Shown: positions 35,991-45,508, counted from the stretch's first letter. The stretch: 64,000 bases of DNA from Pseudomonas taeanensis MS-3 (GCF_000498575.2 NZ_AWSQ01000001.1:343048-407047); one strand, 5' to 3'. Made by a program: numbers and translations. The notes: generated from the letters alone by a model not told the origin.

Positions 35991-36051
35991 GCGGAGGTCC
36001 TTGGATCACGCGCACCTGTCAGGGCGCGACTGTTAGCGAAAGTGGTCCGAC

Positions 36052-36765
36052 TCAGGTATCAAGATGCCGGCCCAGGCGCATCTCGATGCGCCGCAGCAGT
36101 CGCCGGATGACCTCGACGATCAGCAGGTACAACAGCGCGGCCCAGAGGTAGAGCTGGAAGTCGAAGGTGCGCGAGAAGGCCAGCTTGGTGATGCCCATCA
36201 GGTCATAGATGGTCACCAGGGAGGCTATCGCACTGGCCTTGACCATCAGGATCAGCTCATTGCCCAACGGACCTACGGCCAGCAGCATCGATTGCGGCAG
36301 TATTACCTTGAAGAAGGTGGTACGCCGGCTCAGCCCCAGTGCCGCAGCGGCTTCGTGCTGGCCGCGGGCGACGGCCTGCAGGCTGCCCCGCAGGATCTCC
36401 GCCTGGTAGGCCGCGGTATTCAGGGTGAAAGCCAGCAGCGAGCAATACCAGGCATCGCGGAAGAACCACCACAGTCCCAGGTCCTGCCACAGCTCGCGAA
36501 ACGAGCCCAGGCCGTAATAGAGCATGAACAACTGCGCCAGCAACGGCGAGCCGCGGAAGAAGTAGATATAGGCCCCGGTCGCCCCCCGCAGCATCGAGTT
36601 GCGCGACAGGCGCCCGAGCGCCAGCAGCAGCCCGAGCAGCAGCCCCAGGCTGAAGGAGATCGCCACCAGCTTGGCGGTCACCAGCAAGCCGTCGAGCATG
36701 CGCGCGCCGTAGCGCTCGAACAGCTCCGGATCGAAGAACAGCTGCAGCAGTTCCGTTGCGCTCAT
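36052..36765 (-). CDS. Polar amino acid ABC transporter permease (HisM-like)
   Basis: This is a 237-residue inner-membrane permease with about five transmembrane segments and the EAA loop motif (HEAAAALGLSRRTTFFKVILPQ). It overlaps the upstream permease by four bases. Together they form the membrane channel of the basic amino acid importer of the locus. Confidence 0.92.
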   Translation of the reverse strand: MSATELLQLFFDPELFERYGARMLDGLLVTAKLVAISFSLGLLLGLLLALGRLSRNSMLRGATGAYIYFFRGSPLLAQLFMLYYGLGSFRELWQDLGLWWFFRDAWYCSLLAFTLNTAAYQAEILRGSLQAVARGQHEAAAALGLSRRTTFFKVILPQSMLLAVGPLGNELILMVKASAIASLVTIYDLMGITKLAFSRTFDFQLYLWAALLYLLIVEVIRRLLRRIEMRLGRHLDT

Positions 36766-37481
36766 GACTGCGCACCCCTGTGTCCGAGGCTGTAGCGCTT
36801 CTCAGCGAAGCTGAACACCCGGCCGGACAGCGCCGAGAAGAACAGGTACAGCAGGCAGGCGGCGAAATAGAACAACATCGGCTCCTTGGTGGCACTCACC
36901 GCCAGGTTGGTCTGGCGCATCAGGTCGACCAGCGAGATGGTCGAAACCAACGAGGTGTCCTTGAGCAGGGTCAGCCAGTTGTTCGATAACCCCGGCAGGG
37001 CAACCCGCACCAGCTGCGGCAGTATCACCTTGCGGAAAGTCTGCCAGCGCGACAGGCCCAACACGCTGGCCGCCTCATACTGGCCCTTGCCCAGAGTCTT
37101 GAAGGCCGCGAGCCAAACCTGGCTGGAAAACGCGGCGAACACCAGGCCGAAGGCGATCACCGCGGCGAAGAAGGCATTGATGGTGACTTCAGTGCTGTAG
37201 CCCCAATAGGCCAGCAGCTTCTGTACCCCGATCTGGCAGCCGTAGTAGACGATCAACAGGGTCAGCAGCTCCGGCAGGCCGCGAAACACCGTGGAGAACA
37301 GGGTGGCCAGCGTGCGCGGCAGGCGCTTCTTCGAGCGCGCCGCCACCGCCACGGCCAGGCCCAGCGGCAGCCCCAGGGGCAGACAGCACAGCGCCAGGGA
37401 TATAGTCACCAGCGCGCCGGCCAGCAGGGTCAGGCCCCAGCCACCGTCGCCAAAGCCGAGTAGAAAGAAGACTTCCGGCAT
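36762..37481 (-). CDS. Polar amino acid ABC transporter permease (HisQ-like)
   Basis: This is a 239-residue permease with about five transmembrane segments and an EAA motif (YEAASVLGLSRWQTFRKVILPQ). Its stop overlaps the start of the next permease, which suggests equal production of the two chains. Confidence 0.92.
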   Translation of the reverse strand: MPEVFFLLGFGDGGWGLTLLAGALVTISLALCCLPLGLPLGLAVAVAARSKKRLPRTLATLFSTVFRGLPELLTLLIVYYGCQIGVQKLLAYWGYSTEVTINAFFAAVIAFGLVFAAFSSQVWLAAFKTLGKGQYEAASVLGLSRWQTFRKVILPQLVRVALPGLSNNWLTLLKDTSLVSTISLVDLMRQTNLAVSATKEPMLFYFAACLLYLFFSALSGRVFSFAEKRYSLGHRGAQS

Positions 37482-37615
37482 CGTCGTAACCTCTGAGTGT
37501 CCTGCGCCAGACGACCCACGCCGAGCCTGGAGCGGCTCGCCTAGCCGCGGCCGCCATGGGCCGCAGACGGGCGAGCAGCTCCGGGTTCAGGCAAGCGCCT
37601 GGCAGCAGCGCTCAA

Positions 37616-38374
37616 TCAATAGATGTCGAAGGGGAAGTACTGGCTGACGATCTGCGCATAGGTGCCGTTGGCGCGAATCTCGGCCAGGGCCTTGTTCAGC
37701 TGCTCACGCAGCGCCTGATCGTCCTTACGCACGGCGATGGCCACATCGTCGTCACTGCCCTGAATATCGCCGAGCAGCTTGCAGCAGTCCTTGCCGCTCT
37801 TGGCCAACCAGTCGAGCAGCGGAAACTTGTCATTGACCACCGCATCCAGGCGGCCGTTGGCCAGGTCGCTGTTGGCGTCGTCCTGGGTCGGATAGAGTTT
37901 GACCTCGGCACCGGCCGCGCCATAGATGTCCTCGGCGTAGATGCTCTGGGTCGAGGAGGACTGGGCGCCGACTATCTTGCCGTCCAGCGCCGCCGGCGTG
38001 GTATCGGCCAACGTGGAGTCACTCGGCACCGCCACGGCCAGACGGGTACGGTAGTAGCGATCGGTGAAGCCGATCTGCTTCTGGCGCTCCTCGGTCACCA
38101 CCATGGACGCCACCACAGCGTCGTATTTCTTGGCCATCAGGGCCGGGATGATGCCGTCCCAATCCTGCGCGACCAGGGTGCACTCCACCTGCATTTGGCT
38201 GCACAGCGCCTTGGCGATATCCACATCGAAGCCATGCAGCTCATTGTTCGAGTCGACATAATTGAACGGCGGATAGGCCCCCTCGGTAGCGATACGCAGC
38301 GGCTCCGCCTGTGCGGCACCCATGCCGCCCAACGCCAGCATGCACGCAGTTGCTAAACCCATGACTCGATTCAT
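37616..38374 (-). CDS. Amino acid ABC transporter periplasmic binding protein
   Basis: This 252-residue protein has a signal peptide (cleavage near GAAQAEPL) and the SBP_bac_3 fold of the lysine/arginine/ornithine group. The motifs are ATEGAYPPFNYVD, GFDVDIAKALC and an RKQQ/RYYRTR-type ligand region. A GAGGTG ribosome site precedes the start. It begins nine bases after the RpiR regulator gene, so regulator and importer are co-transcribed. The likely ligand is a basic amino acid such as D- or L-lysine, by analogy with the P. putida cluster. Confidence 0.9.
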   Translation of the reverse strand: MNRVMGLATACMLALGGMGAAQAEPLRIATEGAYPPFNYVDSNNELHGFDVDIAKALCSQMQVECTLVAQDWDGIIPALMAKKYDAVVASMVVTEERQKQIGFTDRYYRTRLAVAVPSDSTLADTTPAALDGKIVGAQSSSTQSIYAEDIYGAAGAEVKLYPTQDDANSDLANGRLDAVVNDKFPLLDWLAKSGKDCCKLLGDIQGSDDDVAIAVRKDDQALREQLNKALAEIRANGTYAQIVSQYFPFDIY

Positions 38375-38383
38375 GCTTCACCT

Positions 38384-39277
38384 CTATTTGTTGTTATGGC
38401 TTTTCTTGCTGAATCCCGGCGACGTGGTGTAGCCGACAAACTCGTTGTGCAGCGCGGCGGTGGCGTCCAGACGTGCTTCGACCTCGGGTCCCAGGTTGCG
38501 AAACACCTCGTTGACCAGCAGGTGGACCAACGACAGCATCGCCGCCGTCGACTCCCAGAACAGATTCATCTCGGTGGGCACGCGGAACACCTCATCGGCA
38601 TGGGCGTCCGCCCACTCGCAATAAGGGTCGGTCACCAGTGTCACCGCGATGCCCGCCTCGCGCGCCTTGCGGCACAGCATCTGGGCGTGCTGCGAATAGC
38701 GACGGGCCTCGAATACCAGCAGCGCGGCCTGCCCCGGCTGACTGAGCAGCACTTCGCCGAAGTGCCCGGACGCGCCATCGACCAACTGCACCCCGTCGCG
38801 CAGGTACTGCAACAGGTGCACGGCCGACACGGCGATGCCACGCTCGGTCTGAAAGCCGGCGACAAACACCCGCGGCGAGCTGGCCAGGCGTTGCGCCACG
38901 GCTTGCCACTGGGGGCTGCGACTATGCTCGTAGACTTGCACCAGCGAGGCGATTTCCAGTTCGAGACTGCGCGAGGCGCTCTGCGAGTCCTGGCCGCTGT
39001 GTCGATGGAACTCCTTGAGGCGATCGCCGATCAACCAGGGGCTATCGCCCAAGTCATCCTTCAGGTCATTCTTCAGGGCCTTGAAGTGGCTATAGCCCAG
39101 GGAACGGCAGAAGCGGCCGACCGTGGACTCGCTGACGCCGAGCTTGTCGGCGATGGCGGCAGAGGTCTGAAAAGGCAGTTCATGCAGATTGGCCAGCATG
39201 TAATTGGCAATCGCACGCCCCGACGCGGCCGAGTGTTCCAGGCTGTTCTCGAGACGCTGCTTGATCGATTGATTCAT
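38384..39277 (-). CDS. RpiR-family transcriptional regulator
   Basis: ATG 39277, with GGGGAG upstream, gives 297 residues. The N-terminal HTH_6 domain (about 5-80) contains IADKLGVSESTVGRFCRSLGY, and the C-terminal SIS domain (about 125-260) normally binds a phosphosugar or related ligand. It is divergent from dpkA and leads the transporter/amaD operon, as in P. putida. It therefore probably controls D-lysine catabolism, although most RpiR members sense sugar phosphates. Confidence 0.9.
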   Translation of the reverse strand: MNQSIKQRLENSLEHSAASGRAIANYMLANLHELPFQTSAAIADKLGVSESTVGRFCRSLGYSHFKALKNDLKDDLGDSPWLIGDRLKEFHRHSGQDSQSASRSLELEIASLVQVYEHSRSPQWQAVAQRLASSPRVFVAGFQTERGIAVSAVHLLQYLRDGVQLVDGASGHFGEVLLSQPGQAALLVFEARRYSQHAQMLCRKAREAGIAVTLVTDPYCEWADAHADEVFRVPTEMNLFWESTAAMLSLVHLLVNEVFRNLGPEVEARLDATAALHNEFVGYTTSPGFSKKSHNNK

Positions 39278-39303
39278 GAGTGACTCCCCGTTCACATTTA
39301 AAA

Positions 39304-39338
39304 TGAATGTTTTCTGTCATTCAGTCAACATTTGACAG
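39304..39338. promoter_or_regulatory. Candidate operator in the rpiR-dpkA intergenic region
   Basis: Two overlapping inverted repeats occur between the divergent genes: TGAATG-N8-CATTCA (39304-39323) and CTGTCA-N13-TGACAG (39314-39338). The region is AT-rich against its surroundings. It is the natural place for the RpiR operator and both promoters. Half-sites are only six bases, so the assignment is tentative. Confidence 0.5.
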
Positions 39339-39430
39339 ATAACTGGCATATCCAGATAGTGATCACCACACCGCATGCGCATCAAACCGCGCCCCAACCC
39401 ACCGCTCAGAACACCCAGGAGAAGCCTCCC

Positions 39431-40459
39431 ATGACACCCGACGCCCCGATGGAAAGCATCAGCTTCGCCGAACTGAGCGCGCTGCTCGCCGCCATCTTCG
39501 AGCACCACGGCACCTCGCCCGAGGTCGCCCGCTGCCTGGCGGAAAACTGCGCCAGCGCGCAGCGCGACGGCTCCGACAGCCACGGCATCTTCCGCATCCC
39601 CGGCTACCTGTCGAGCCTGGCCAGCGGCTGGGTGGATGGTCGAGCCGAGCCACAGGTGGAAGACCTGGCGCCAGCCTTCATCAGCGTCGACGCCCGTGGC
39701 GGCTTCGCCCAGCCGGCCCTGGCCGCCGCCCGGCCACTGCTGGAAGCAAAGGCCAGAACGGCGGGCATCGCCCTGCTGGCGATCCGCAACTCGCACCACT
39801 TCGCCGCGCTCTGGCCAGATGTCGAGCCTTTCGCCCAGCAAGGGCTGGTCGCCCTGTCCTTCGTCAACAGCTTCGCCTGCGTGGTGCCCCACGGCGGCCA
39901 TAGCGCGCTGTTCGGCACCAACCCGATTGCCTTCGCCGCGCCGCGCGCACAGGGCCAGCCGCTGGTGTTCGACCTGGCCACCAGCGCCATTGCCAACGGC
40001 GACGTACAGATCGCCGCCCGCGAGGGCCATCAGTTGCCCGAAGGTTATGGCGTCGACCAGCAGGGTCAGCCGACCCGCGATCCCAAGGCGATTCTCGACG
40101 GCGGCGCCTTGCTGCCGTTCGGCGGCTACAAGGGCTCGGCCCTGTCGATGATGGTCGAACTGCTGGCCGCCGCGCTGACCGGCGGACACTTCTCCTTCGA
40201 GTTCGACTGGTCGGGCCACCCCGGTGCGCAGACGCCCTGGACCGGGCAACTGCTGATCGTAATCGACCCCAGCCATGGCGCCGGCAACAACTTCGCCGAG
40301 CGCTGCGAGCAGCTGATCGGCCGCATGCACACGGCCGGCCAGCTGCGGCAGCCGGGGGACCGCCGCTACCAGCAACGCGCCCAGGCCGAACTGCACGGCA
40401 TCCAGCTACCGGCGGTCGAGCTGAGCAAGTTGCGTCAACTCGCCGTCGCGGGTACTTGA
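39431..40459 (+). CDS. dpkA: Delta1-piperideine-2-carboxylate reductase (DpkA), Ldh family
   Basis: This 342-residue NAD(P)H-dependent enzyme belongs to the malate/L-lactate dehydrogenase-2 family. The motifs are RDGSDSHGIFRIPGY, RNSHHFAALW (catalytic His region) and GTNPIAFAAPR. ATG 39431 follows AGGAGA. In P. putida DpkA reduces delta1-piperideine-2-carboxylate to L-pipecolate, and delta1-pyrroline-2-carboxylate to L-proline. Its place opposite an RpiR gene and an AmaD-like gene supports that role. Confidence 0.87.
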   Translation: MTPDAPMESISFAELSALLAAIFEHHGTSPEVARCLAENCASAQRDGSDSHGIFRIPGYLSSLASGWVDGRAEPQVEDLAPAFISVDARGGFAQPALAAARPLLEAKARTAGIALLAIRNSHHFAALWPDVEPFAQQGLVALSFVNSFACVVPHGGHSALFGTNPIAFAAPRAQGQPLVFDLATSAIANGDVQIAAREGHQLPEGYGVDQQGQPTRDPKAILDGGALLPFGGYKGSALSMMVELLAAALTGGHFSFEFDWSGHPGAQTPWTGQLLIVIDPSHGAGNNFAERCEQLIGRMHTAGQLRQPGDRRYQQRAQAELHGIQLPAVELSKLRQLAVAGT

Positions 40460-40737
40460 GGCCATTCGCTCCCTCTCCCCCACCCAGTCACCGGGCGTAT
40501 TCAGTCCTACGCCCGCGTCTGCACCCGCCAGCCGCCCCCCACCTCACGCAAACCCCAGTCTGAACTACGCTTAATTGCAGTGGCAGCGGCACGATGCAGG
40601 GTTTTCACCGGCACACGTACTGCTCGCCTCACTTTTCCGCCTGACAGCTGCCAGCCCTAACCCGGCGCGAAACAGCCGACTCAAGCGGTCAGATTGAGTC
40701 CAGCGGATGCTTGTCATCGAGGCAGTTGGGGAGGTTT

Positions 40738-41856
40738 ATGGCTGAGCAGGCTGGGGACATATCGTTCCTGCAATTCACCAACGTGAAGAAGACCTACGAC
40801 CACAAGAATCTGGTGGTCAAGGATTTCAACCTGGATGTGGCTCAGGGCGAGTTCATCACCCTGCTCGGGCCCTCCGGTTCCGGCAAGACCACCTGCCTGA
40901 TGATGCTCGCCGGTTTCGAGGACGTGACCAGCGGCGAGATCCTGATCAACGGCCGCTCGGTCACCAGCATCGCCCCCTACGCGCGCAACATCGGCATGGT
41001 GTTCCAGCAGTACGCGCTGTTCCCGCACATGACCATCCGCGAGAACCTCGCCTACCCGCTGAAGATCCGCAAGCAGCCCAAGGCGCAAATCCGCGCCAAG
41101 GTCGACGAGTACCTGGCCCTGGTCGAACTGCAGGACTTCGGTAACCGTTACCCCGGCCAACTCTCCGGCGGCCAGCGCCAGCGCGTAGCCCTGGCCCGGG
41201 CACTGATCTTCGCTCCGGACATCGTGCTGATGGATGAACCGCTCGGTGCCCTGGACAAGAAACTGCGCGAACAGATGCAGTTCGAAATCAAGCGCCTGCA
41301 CGAGCAGCTCGGCTTCACCGTGATCTACGTCACCCACGACCAGACCGAAGCCCTGACCATGAGCGACCGCATCGCCGTGTTCAACAACGGTATCGTCCAG
41401 CAGTGCGCCCCACCCCACGTGCTCTACGAGCGCCCGGCCAACCTGTTCGTCGCCGACTTCATCGGCGAGAGCAACAAGCTCAAGGGGGTGATTGCCTCGG
41501 TCGCCGACGACACCGTCAGCGTACGCCTGGACGACGGCGCCCAGGTCAGCACACTGAGAGCCAACTGCAGCGAGATCGGCCTGCCGACCACCGTGTCGGT
41601 ACGCCCGGAAAAACTCACCTTCACCGACCGTCTCGGCAGCGCCGGCAATCAGGTCAAGGCGCGCTTCATCACCCGCCACTATGTCGGCGAGTACATCCGC
41701 TACCACTTCCAGACCGCCGACGGCACCGAACTGGTAGTGAAAAACCTGAACGACAGTTCAGCCCCGCAACTCAGCGCCCAGGATGAGGTCGCTCTGGCCT
41801 GGCTGCCCCAGGACAGCCAGGCACTGGATCGACAGGACGTACCGACGACGCTCTGA
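40738..41856 (+). CDS. Polyamine-type ABC transporter ATPase (PotA-like)
   Basis: ATG 40738 with GGGGAGG upstream gives 372 residues. Walker A is GPSGSGKTT, the signature LSGGQRQRVALARAL, Walker B VLMDEPLGALD, followed by a C-terminal TOBE regulatory domain (about 285-360). It heads a four-gene operon for import of a polyamine or similar cation. Gene order ATPase, binding protein, two permeases is usual for these systems. Confidence 0.92.
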   Translation: MAEQAGDISFLQFTNVKKTYDHKNLVVKDFNLDVAQGEFITLLGPSGSGKTTCLMMLAGFEDVTSGEILINGRSVTSIAPYARNIGMVFQQYALFPHMTIRENLAYPLKIRKQPKAQIRAKVDEYLALVELQDFGNRYPGQLSGGQRQRVALARALIFAPDIVLMDEPLGALDKKLREQMQFEIKRLHEQLGFTVIYVTHDQTEALTMSDRIAVFNNGIVQQCAPPHVLYERPANLFVADFIGESNKLKGVIASVADDTVSVRLDDGAQVSTLRANCSEIGLPTTVSVRPEKLTFTDRLGSAGNQVKARFITRHYVGEYIRYHFQTADGTELVVKNLNDSSAPQLSAQDEVALAWLPQDSQALDRQDVPTTL

Positions 41857-41886
41857 CCACTCAATGACAGGCAATGGAGCACAGCA

Positions 41887-42960
41887 ATGGCTAGATCACT
41901 GACTACCGGCTTTTCCGCATTCGCCCTGAGCGCCGCACTGGCTATGACCTCGTTCGGCGCCCATGCCGCGGAGAGTCTGACCGTGGTGTCCTGGGGCGGC
42001 GCCTACGGCGCTGCGCAGAAGAACCACATGATCGACCCCTTCCAGAAAGACACCGGGGTCAAGGTGCTGTTCGAGGACTACTCCGGCGGTGTGGCGGAGA
42101 TGAAGGCCCAGGTCGAGTCCGGCAACATCCAGTGGGACGTGGTCGACCTGGAGGTGATCGACCTCGAGCGAGCCTGTTCCGAAGGCCTGCTGGAAACCAT
42201 TCCGCACGACATCCTGCCCGCCGGTGCCGACGGCACCCCGGCCGCAGACGACTTCATCCCCGAAGCCCTGGCCAGCGAATGCGCGGTCGGCAATATCGTC
42301 TGGTCGGTGGTGTTCGCCTACAACGAGAAGACTATCGGTGGAACCAAGGCCAGTTCGATCGGCGACTTCTTCGACACCCAGAAAATTCCCGGCAAGCGCG
42401 CCATGCGCAAACGCCCACAGGTCAACATGGAGTGGGCACTGCTGGCCGATGGCGTAGCCCCGGCCGAAGTCTATGAGGTGCTCGCCACCGCGGAAGGCCA
42501 GGCACGCGCATTTGCCAAACTGGACACTCTGAAGAACGACATCGTCTGGTTCGACTCCTGGTCGCAGGCCCCGCAACTGCTGAATGACGGCGGCGCGGTA
42601 CTGGTGCAGTCGGCCAACGGGCGTTTCTATGACGCCATCCGCCAGGAAGGCAAACCCTTCGTCATCGTCTGGGATGGCCACGTCTACGACCTCGACGCCT
42701 GGGCGGTGCTCAAGGGTTCGCCGAAGAAGGACCTGGCGTTCAAGTTCATCGCCTACGTGACCGAATCCAAGCCCCTGGCCGGCATGTCCGACGTGGCCTA
42801 TGGCCCGACCCGCAAATCCTCCGCACCGATGATGGACCCGGCGGCCGCACCGCACCTGCCCACCGCGCACCTGGATAAAGGCATCCAGGCGGGTTCGGAC
42901 TTCTGGGCGGATTACGGAGAATCCCTCGGTGAAAAATTCAACGAGTGGTTGCTCAAGTAA
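41887..42960 (+). CDS. Polyamine-type ABC transporter binding protein
   Basis: This 357-residue periplasmic protein has a signal peptide ending near GAHAAES and an SBP_bac_8/PotD-PotF fold (TVVSWGGAYG, DYSGGVAEMKAQVESG). It resembles the pseudomonad subgroup annotated as putative spermidine/putrescine binding proteins whose ligands are not known. A dispersed hairpin follows directly after the gene, before the first permease. Confidence 0.9.
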   Translation: MARSLTTGFSAFALSAALAMTSFGAHAAESLTVVSWGGAYGAAQKNHMIDPFQKDTGVKVLFEDYSGGVAEMKAQVESGNIQWDVVDLEVIDLERACSEGLLETIPHDILPAGADGTPAADDFIPEALASECAVGNIVWSVVFAYNEKTIGGTKASSIGDFFDTQKIPGKRAMRKRPQVNMEWALLADGVAPAEVYEVLATAEGQARAFAKLDTLKNDIVWFDSWSQAPQLLNDGGAVLVQSANGRFYDAIRQEGKPFVIVWDGHVYDLDAWAVLKGSPKKDLAFKFIAYVTESKPLAGMSDVAYGPTRKSSAPMMDPAAAPHLPTAHLDKGIQAGSDFWADYGESLGEKFNEWLLK

Positions 42961-42975
42961 AACCCAGACTCGCAG

Positions 42976-43003
42976 GGTGGGTTAGCCGCAGGCGTAACCC
43001 ACC
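42976..43003. repeat. Hairpin repeat between binding protein and permease genes
   Basis: GGTGGGTTA and TAACCCACC form a perfect nine-base stem with a ten-base loop, 15 bp after the binding-protein stop; a related GGCGGGTTACGCC follows at about 43052-43064. Such hairpins inside operons often protect the upstream mRNA from exonucleases, giving more binding protein than permease. Confidence 0.75.
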
Positions 43004-43113
43004 GGCCGACCAACGGTTTCGCCGAACAAGGCGATGCCTGCCGGCCTTGGTGGCGGGTTACGCCAGCTCTGCGAGACTGATCTCAGCCTGTGCCGATTTA
43101 GCGGAGGACTTGC

Positions 43114-44346
43114 GTGTCAACCCTGACCACTAGTGAAGCCAGCCAAGCCGCCGGTGCCCGTCGCAAGAAGCGCCTCAACGCCTTTATTTTCGTGGTGCCG
43201 CTGCTGCTGTTCATCCTGCTGACCTTCGTTGCGCCAATCGGCAGCATGCTCTGGCGCAGCGTGCATCACCCCATAGTGGCCGAACTGATTCCGCTGACCC
43301 TGGCCGAACTGCAACACTGGGACGGTCAGCAGATCCCGGACCAGAAAACCCTGACGCTGTTCGCCAGCGAACTGCACGGCCTGGCCAAACGACGCCTGTC
43401 CGGCAAACTGGCCGAGGAGATCAACCGCTCGTATGCCGGCATGTCCAGCGCGGTCAAATCCAGCGCCCGGAAGATTGGCCGACTGAAACCCGAACAACTG
43501 CCTAGCCAGGGCGCCGAAACCCTGCTCAAGGCCCACCGCAACTGGAGCAAGCCGGAACTCTGGTACGCCATCCAGCGTGCCGGCCAGGTCTACACCTACG
43601 ACTACTACCTGACCGCCCTGGATCTGGAACTGCACCCGGACCAGGGCATCCAGGTCCGCGAAGACACGCAGATCTACCTGCAGCTGTACGGCAAGACCCT
43701 GAACATGGCGCTGGTGATTACCCTGCTCTGCGCGCTACTCGGCTATCCGCTGGCCTACTACTTGGCCAACCTGCCGGAGAACCGCGCCAACCTGCTGCTG
43801 GTGCTGGTGCTGCTGCCGTTCTGGACCTCACTGCTGGTGCGCACCACCGCCTGGATCGCGCTGCTGCAGACCAACGGCGTGATCAACTCCTTCCTGCTCA
43901 GCGCCGGCCTGATCGGTCGGCCCTTCGAGATGCTCTACACCTCGTTCGCCACCGTGGTGGCCATGACCCATATCCTCCTGCCGTTCATGATTCTGCCGCT
44001 GTACAGCGTGATGCGCGGCATCGACGCCAGTTACCTGCGCGCGGCCATGTCGCTCGGCGCCAAGCCGATCCCCGCGTTCGTGCGCATCTACTTCCCGATG
44101 ACCCTGCCGGGCCTGAGCGCCGGCGCACTGCTGGTGTTCATTATCTCGGTGGGCTACTACATCACTCCGGCACTGGTCGGTGGCACCGATGGGCAGATGA
44201 TCAGCAACATCATCGCCTTCCATATGCAGCGTTCGAGCAACTGGGAACTGGCCGCCGCGCTCGGCTCCCTGCTGCTGGCGCTGATCCTGCTGCTGTACTG
44301 GCTGTACGACCGCTACGTCGGCGCCAGCAATATCAAGCTGGGCTAG
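43114..44346 (+). CDS. Polyamine-type ABC transporter permease (PotB/PotH-like)
   Basis: This 410-residue permease starts at a GTG with GGAGG upstream. One N-terminal membrane segment is followed by an unusually long periplasmic region of about 150 residues (about 50-190), then the usual five-helix BPD domain. The EAA loop lies near AAMSLGAKPIPAF. Most PotB/PotH proteins have around 300 residues; the extended loop is typical of one proteobacterial subgroup and may contact the binding protein. Confidence 0.9.
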   Translation: MSTLTTSEASQAAGARRKKRLNAFIFVVPLLLFILLTFVAPIGSMLWRSVHHPIVAELIPLTLAELQHWDGQQIPDQKTLTLFASELHGLAKRRLSGKLAEEINRSYAGMSSAVKSSARKIGRLKPEQLPSQGAETLLKAHRNWSKPELWYAIQRAGQVYTYDYYLTALDLELHPDQGIQVREDTQIYLQLYGKTLNMALVITLLCALLGYPLAYYLANLPENRANLLLVLVLLPFWTSLLVRTTAWIALLQTNGVINSFLLSAGLIGRPFEMLYTSFATVVAMTHILLPFMILPLYSVMRGIDASYLRAAMSLGAKPIPAFVRIYFPMTLPGLSAGALLVFIISVGYYITPALVGGTDGQMISNIIAFHMQRSSNWELAAALGSLLLALILLLYWLYDRYVGASNIKLG

Positions 44347-44359
44347 GAACAGAGGGGTT

Positions 44360-45235
44360 ATGAGCATGATTCCTGCGCATTTCGGTATCTGGCACCGCCT
44401 CGGCGCCAGGCTGCTGCAAGTCAGTTCGTGGCTGGTGCTGCTGTTCCTGATCCTGCCGATCCTGGTCATAGTGCCGCTGTCGTTCAATATCGAGCCCTTC
44501 TTCAGCTTCACCGAAGGCATGCTGCGCCTGCAGCCCGAGGCCTACTCGCTACGCTGGTACCAGGCCATATTCGATGATCCGAAATGGATCCTGGCGATTC
44601 AGAACAGCTTTTTTATCGGTTTTTTCGCCACCCTCATCGCCACCGTACTGGGCACCTGCGCGGCAGTCGGCCTGGCCCGCGACGACATGCCGCTACGGCG
44701 CCTGATCACCGCCCTGTTGCTGTCGCCGATGATCGTGCCGCTGATCATCACCGCCGCCGGGATGTTCTTCTTCTACTCCGAACTGGGTCTGGCGGGCAGC
44801 TACCTGGGGGTGATCCTGGCCCACGCGGCGCTCGGCACCCCGTTCGTCATCATCACCGTCACCGCCACCCTGACCGGCTTCGACTATTCCCTGGCGCGAG
44901 CGGCGGTGAACCTGGGCGCCACTCCACTGCGGGTGTTCTTCGACATCATCATGCCGCTGATCCGCCCCGGGGTGATCTCCGGCGCACTGTTCGCCTTCAT
45001 CACCTCTTTCGATGAAGTGGTGGTCATCCTGTTCATGGCCGGGCCGCAGCAACGCACTATTCCACGGCAGATGTTCTCGGGCCTGCGCGAGCAGATCAAC
45101 CCGAGCATCCTGGCCATCGCCACCCTGCTGATCCTGGTGTCCATCGCCTTGCTGATCACCATCGAGCTGTTGCGCCGGCGCGCCGCACGACTGCGCGGCA
45201 GTGAGGCCGACGTCCCCCCTGCCGCGACGTCCTGA
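44360..45235 (+). CDS. Polyamine-type ABC transporter permease (PotC/PotI-like)
   Basis: This is a 291-residue permease with six transmembrane segments and the EAA loop ARAAVNLGATPLRVFFDIIMP. It starts 13 bp after the first permease; ATG 44366 is an alternative start. It completes the importer. Confidence 0.92.
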   Translation: MSMIPAHFGIWHRLGARLLQVSSWLVLLFLILPILVIVPLSFNIEPFFSFTEGMLRLQPEAYSLRWYQAIFDDPKWILAIQNSFFIGFFATLIATVLGTCAAVGLARDDMPLRRLITALLLSPMIVPLIITAAGMFFFYSELGLAGSYLGVILAHAALGTPFVIITVTATLTGFDYSLARAAVNLGATPLRVFFDIIMPLIRPGVISGALFAFITSFDEVVVILFMAGPQQRTIPRQMFSGLREQINPSILAIATLLILVSIALLITIELLRRRAARLRGSEADVPPAATS

Positions 45236-45508
45236 GCGGCAGTCGTCGAGCCGCCGCCGACTCGACCTTTCGCCGTAGCGCCCGCTGGGATTAGAATCAT
45301 CCCTTTCCTGCCCACCCTTGGCGGACTTGTAAGCCCCGGCCGAGCCAGCGCTGATCCCGCGCCATCTCGTCGCCAGCCCCGCACGCGGTCACTTCCGTTT
45401 GCCTTGGGCCTGAACCCGGCTCACCATACGCAGCAACAGCCCTTTGAAAACGTAGCGCAGCCGTTTTCAGCCGCCGCTACCTGATTAGCCTCTGCAGGAC
45501 TTATCGCC
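45236..45508. other. 273-bp leader region of ilvD
   Basis: I see no gene here. TAGAAT at 45292-45297 may be a -10 box for ilvD. There is no obvious leader peptide rich in Ile, Val or Leu codons and no attenuator. A short imperfect repeat (GTAGCG with CGCTAC, 45453-45480) lies close to the start. Confidence 0.4.

Noticed and set aside
45298..45508. Attenuator or leader peptide for ilvD
   Set aside because: No short open frame rich in Ile, Val or Leu codons and no terminator-antiterminator pair was found.
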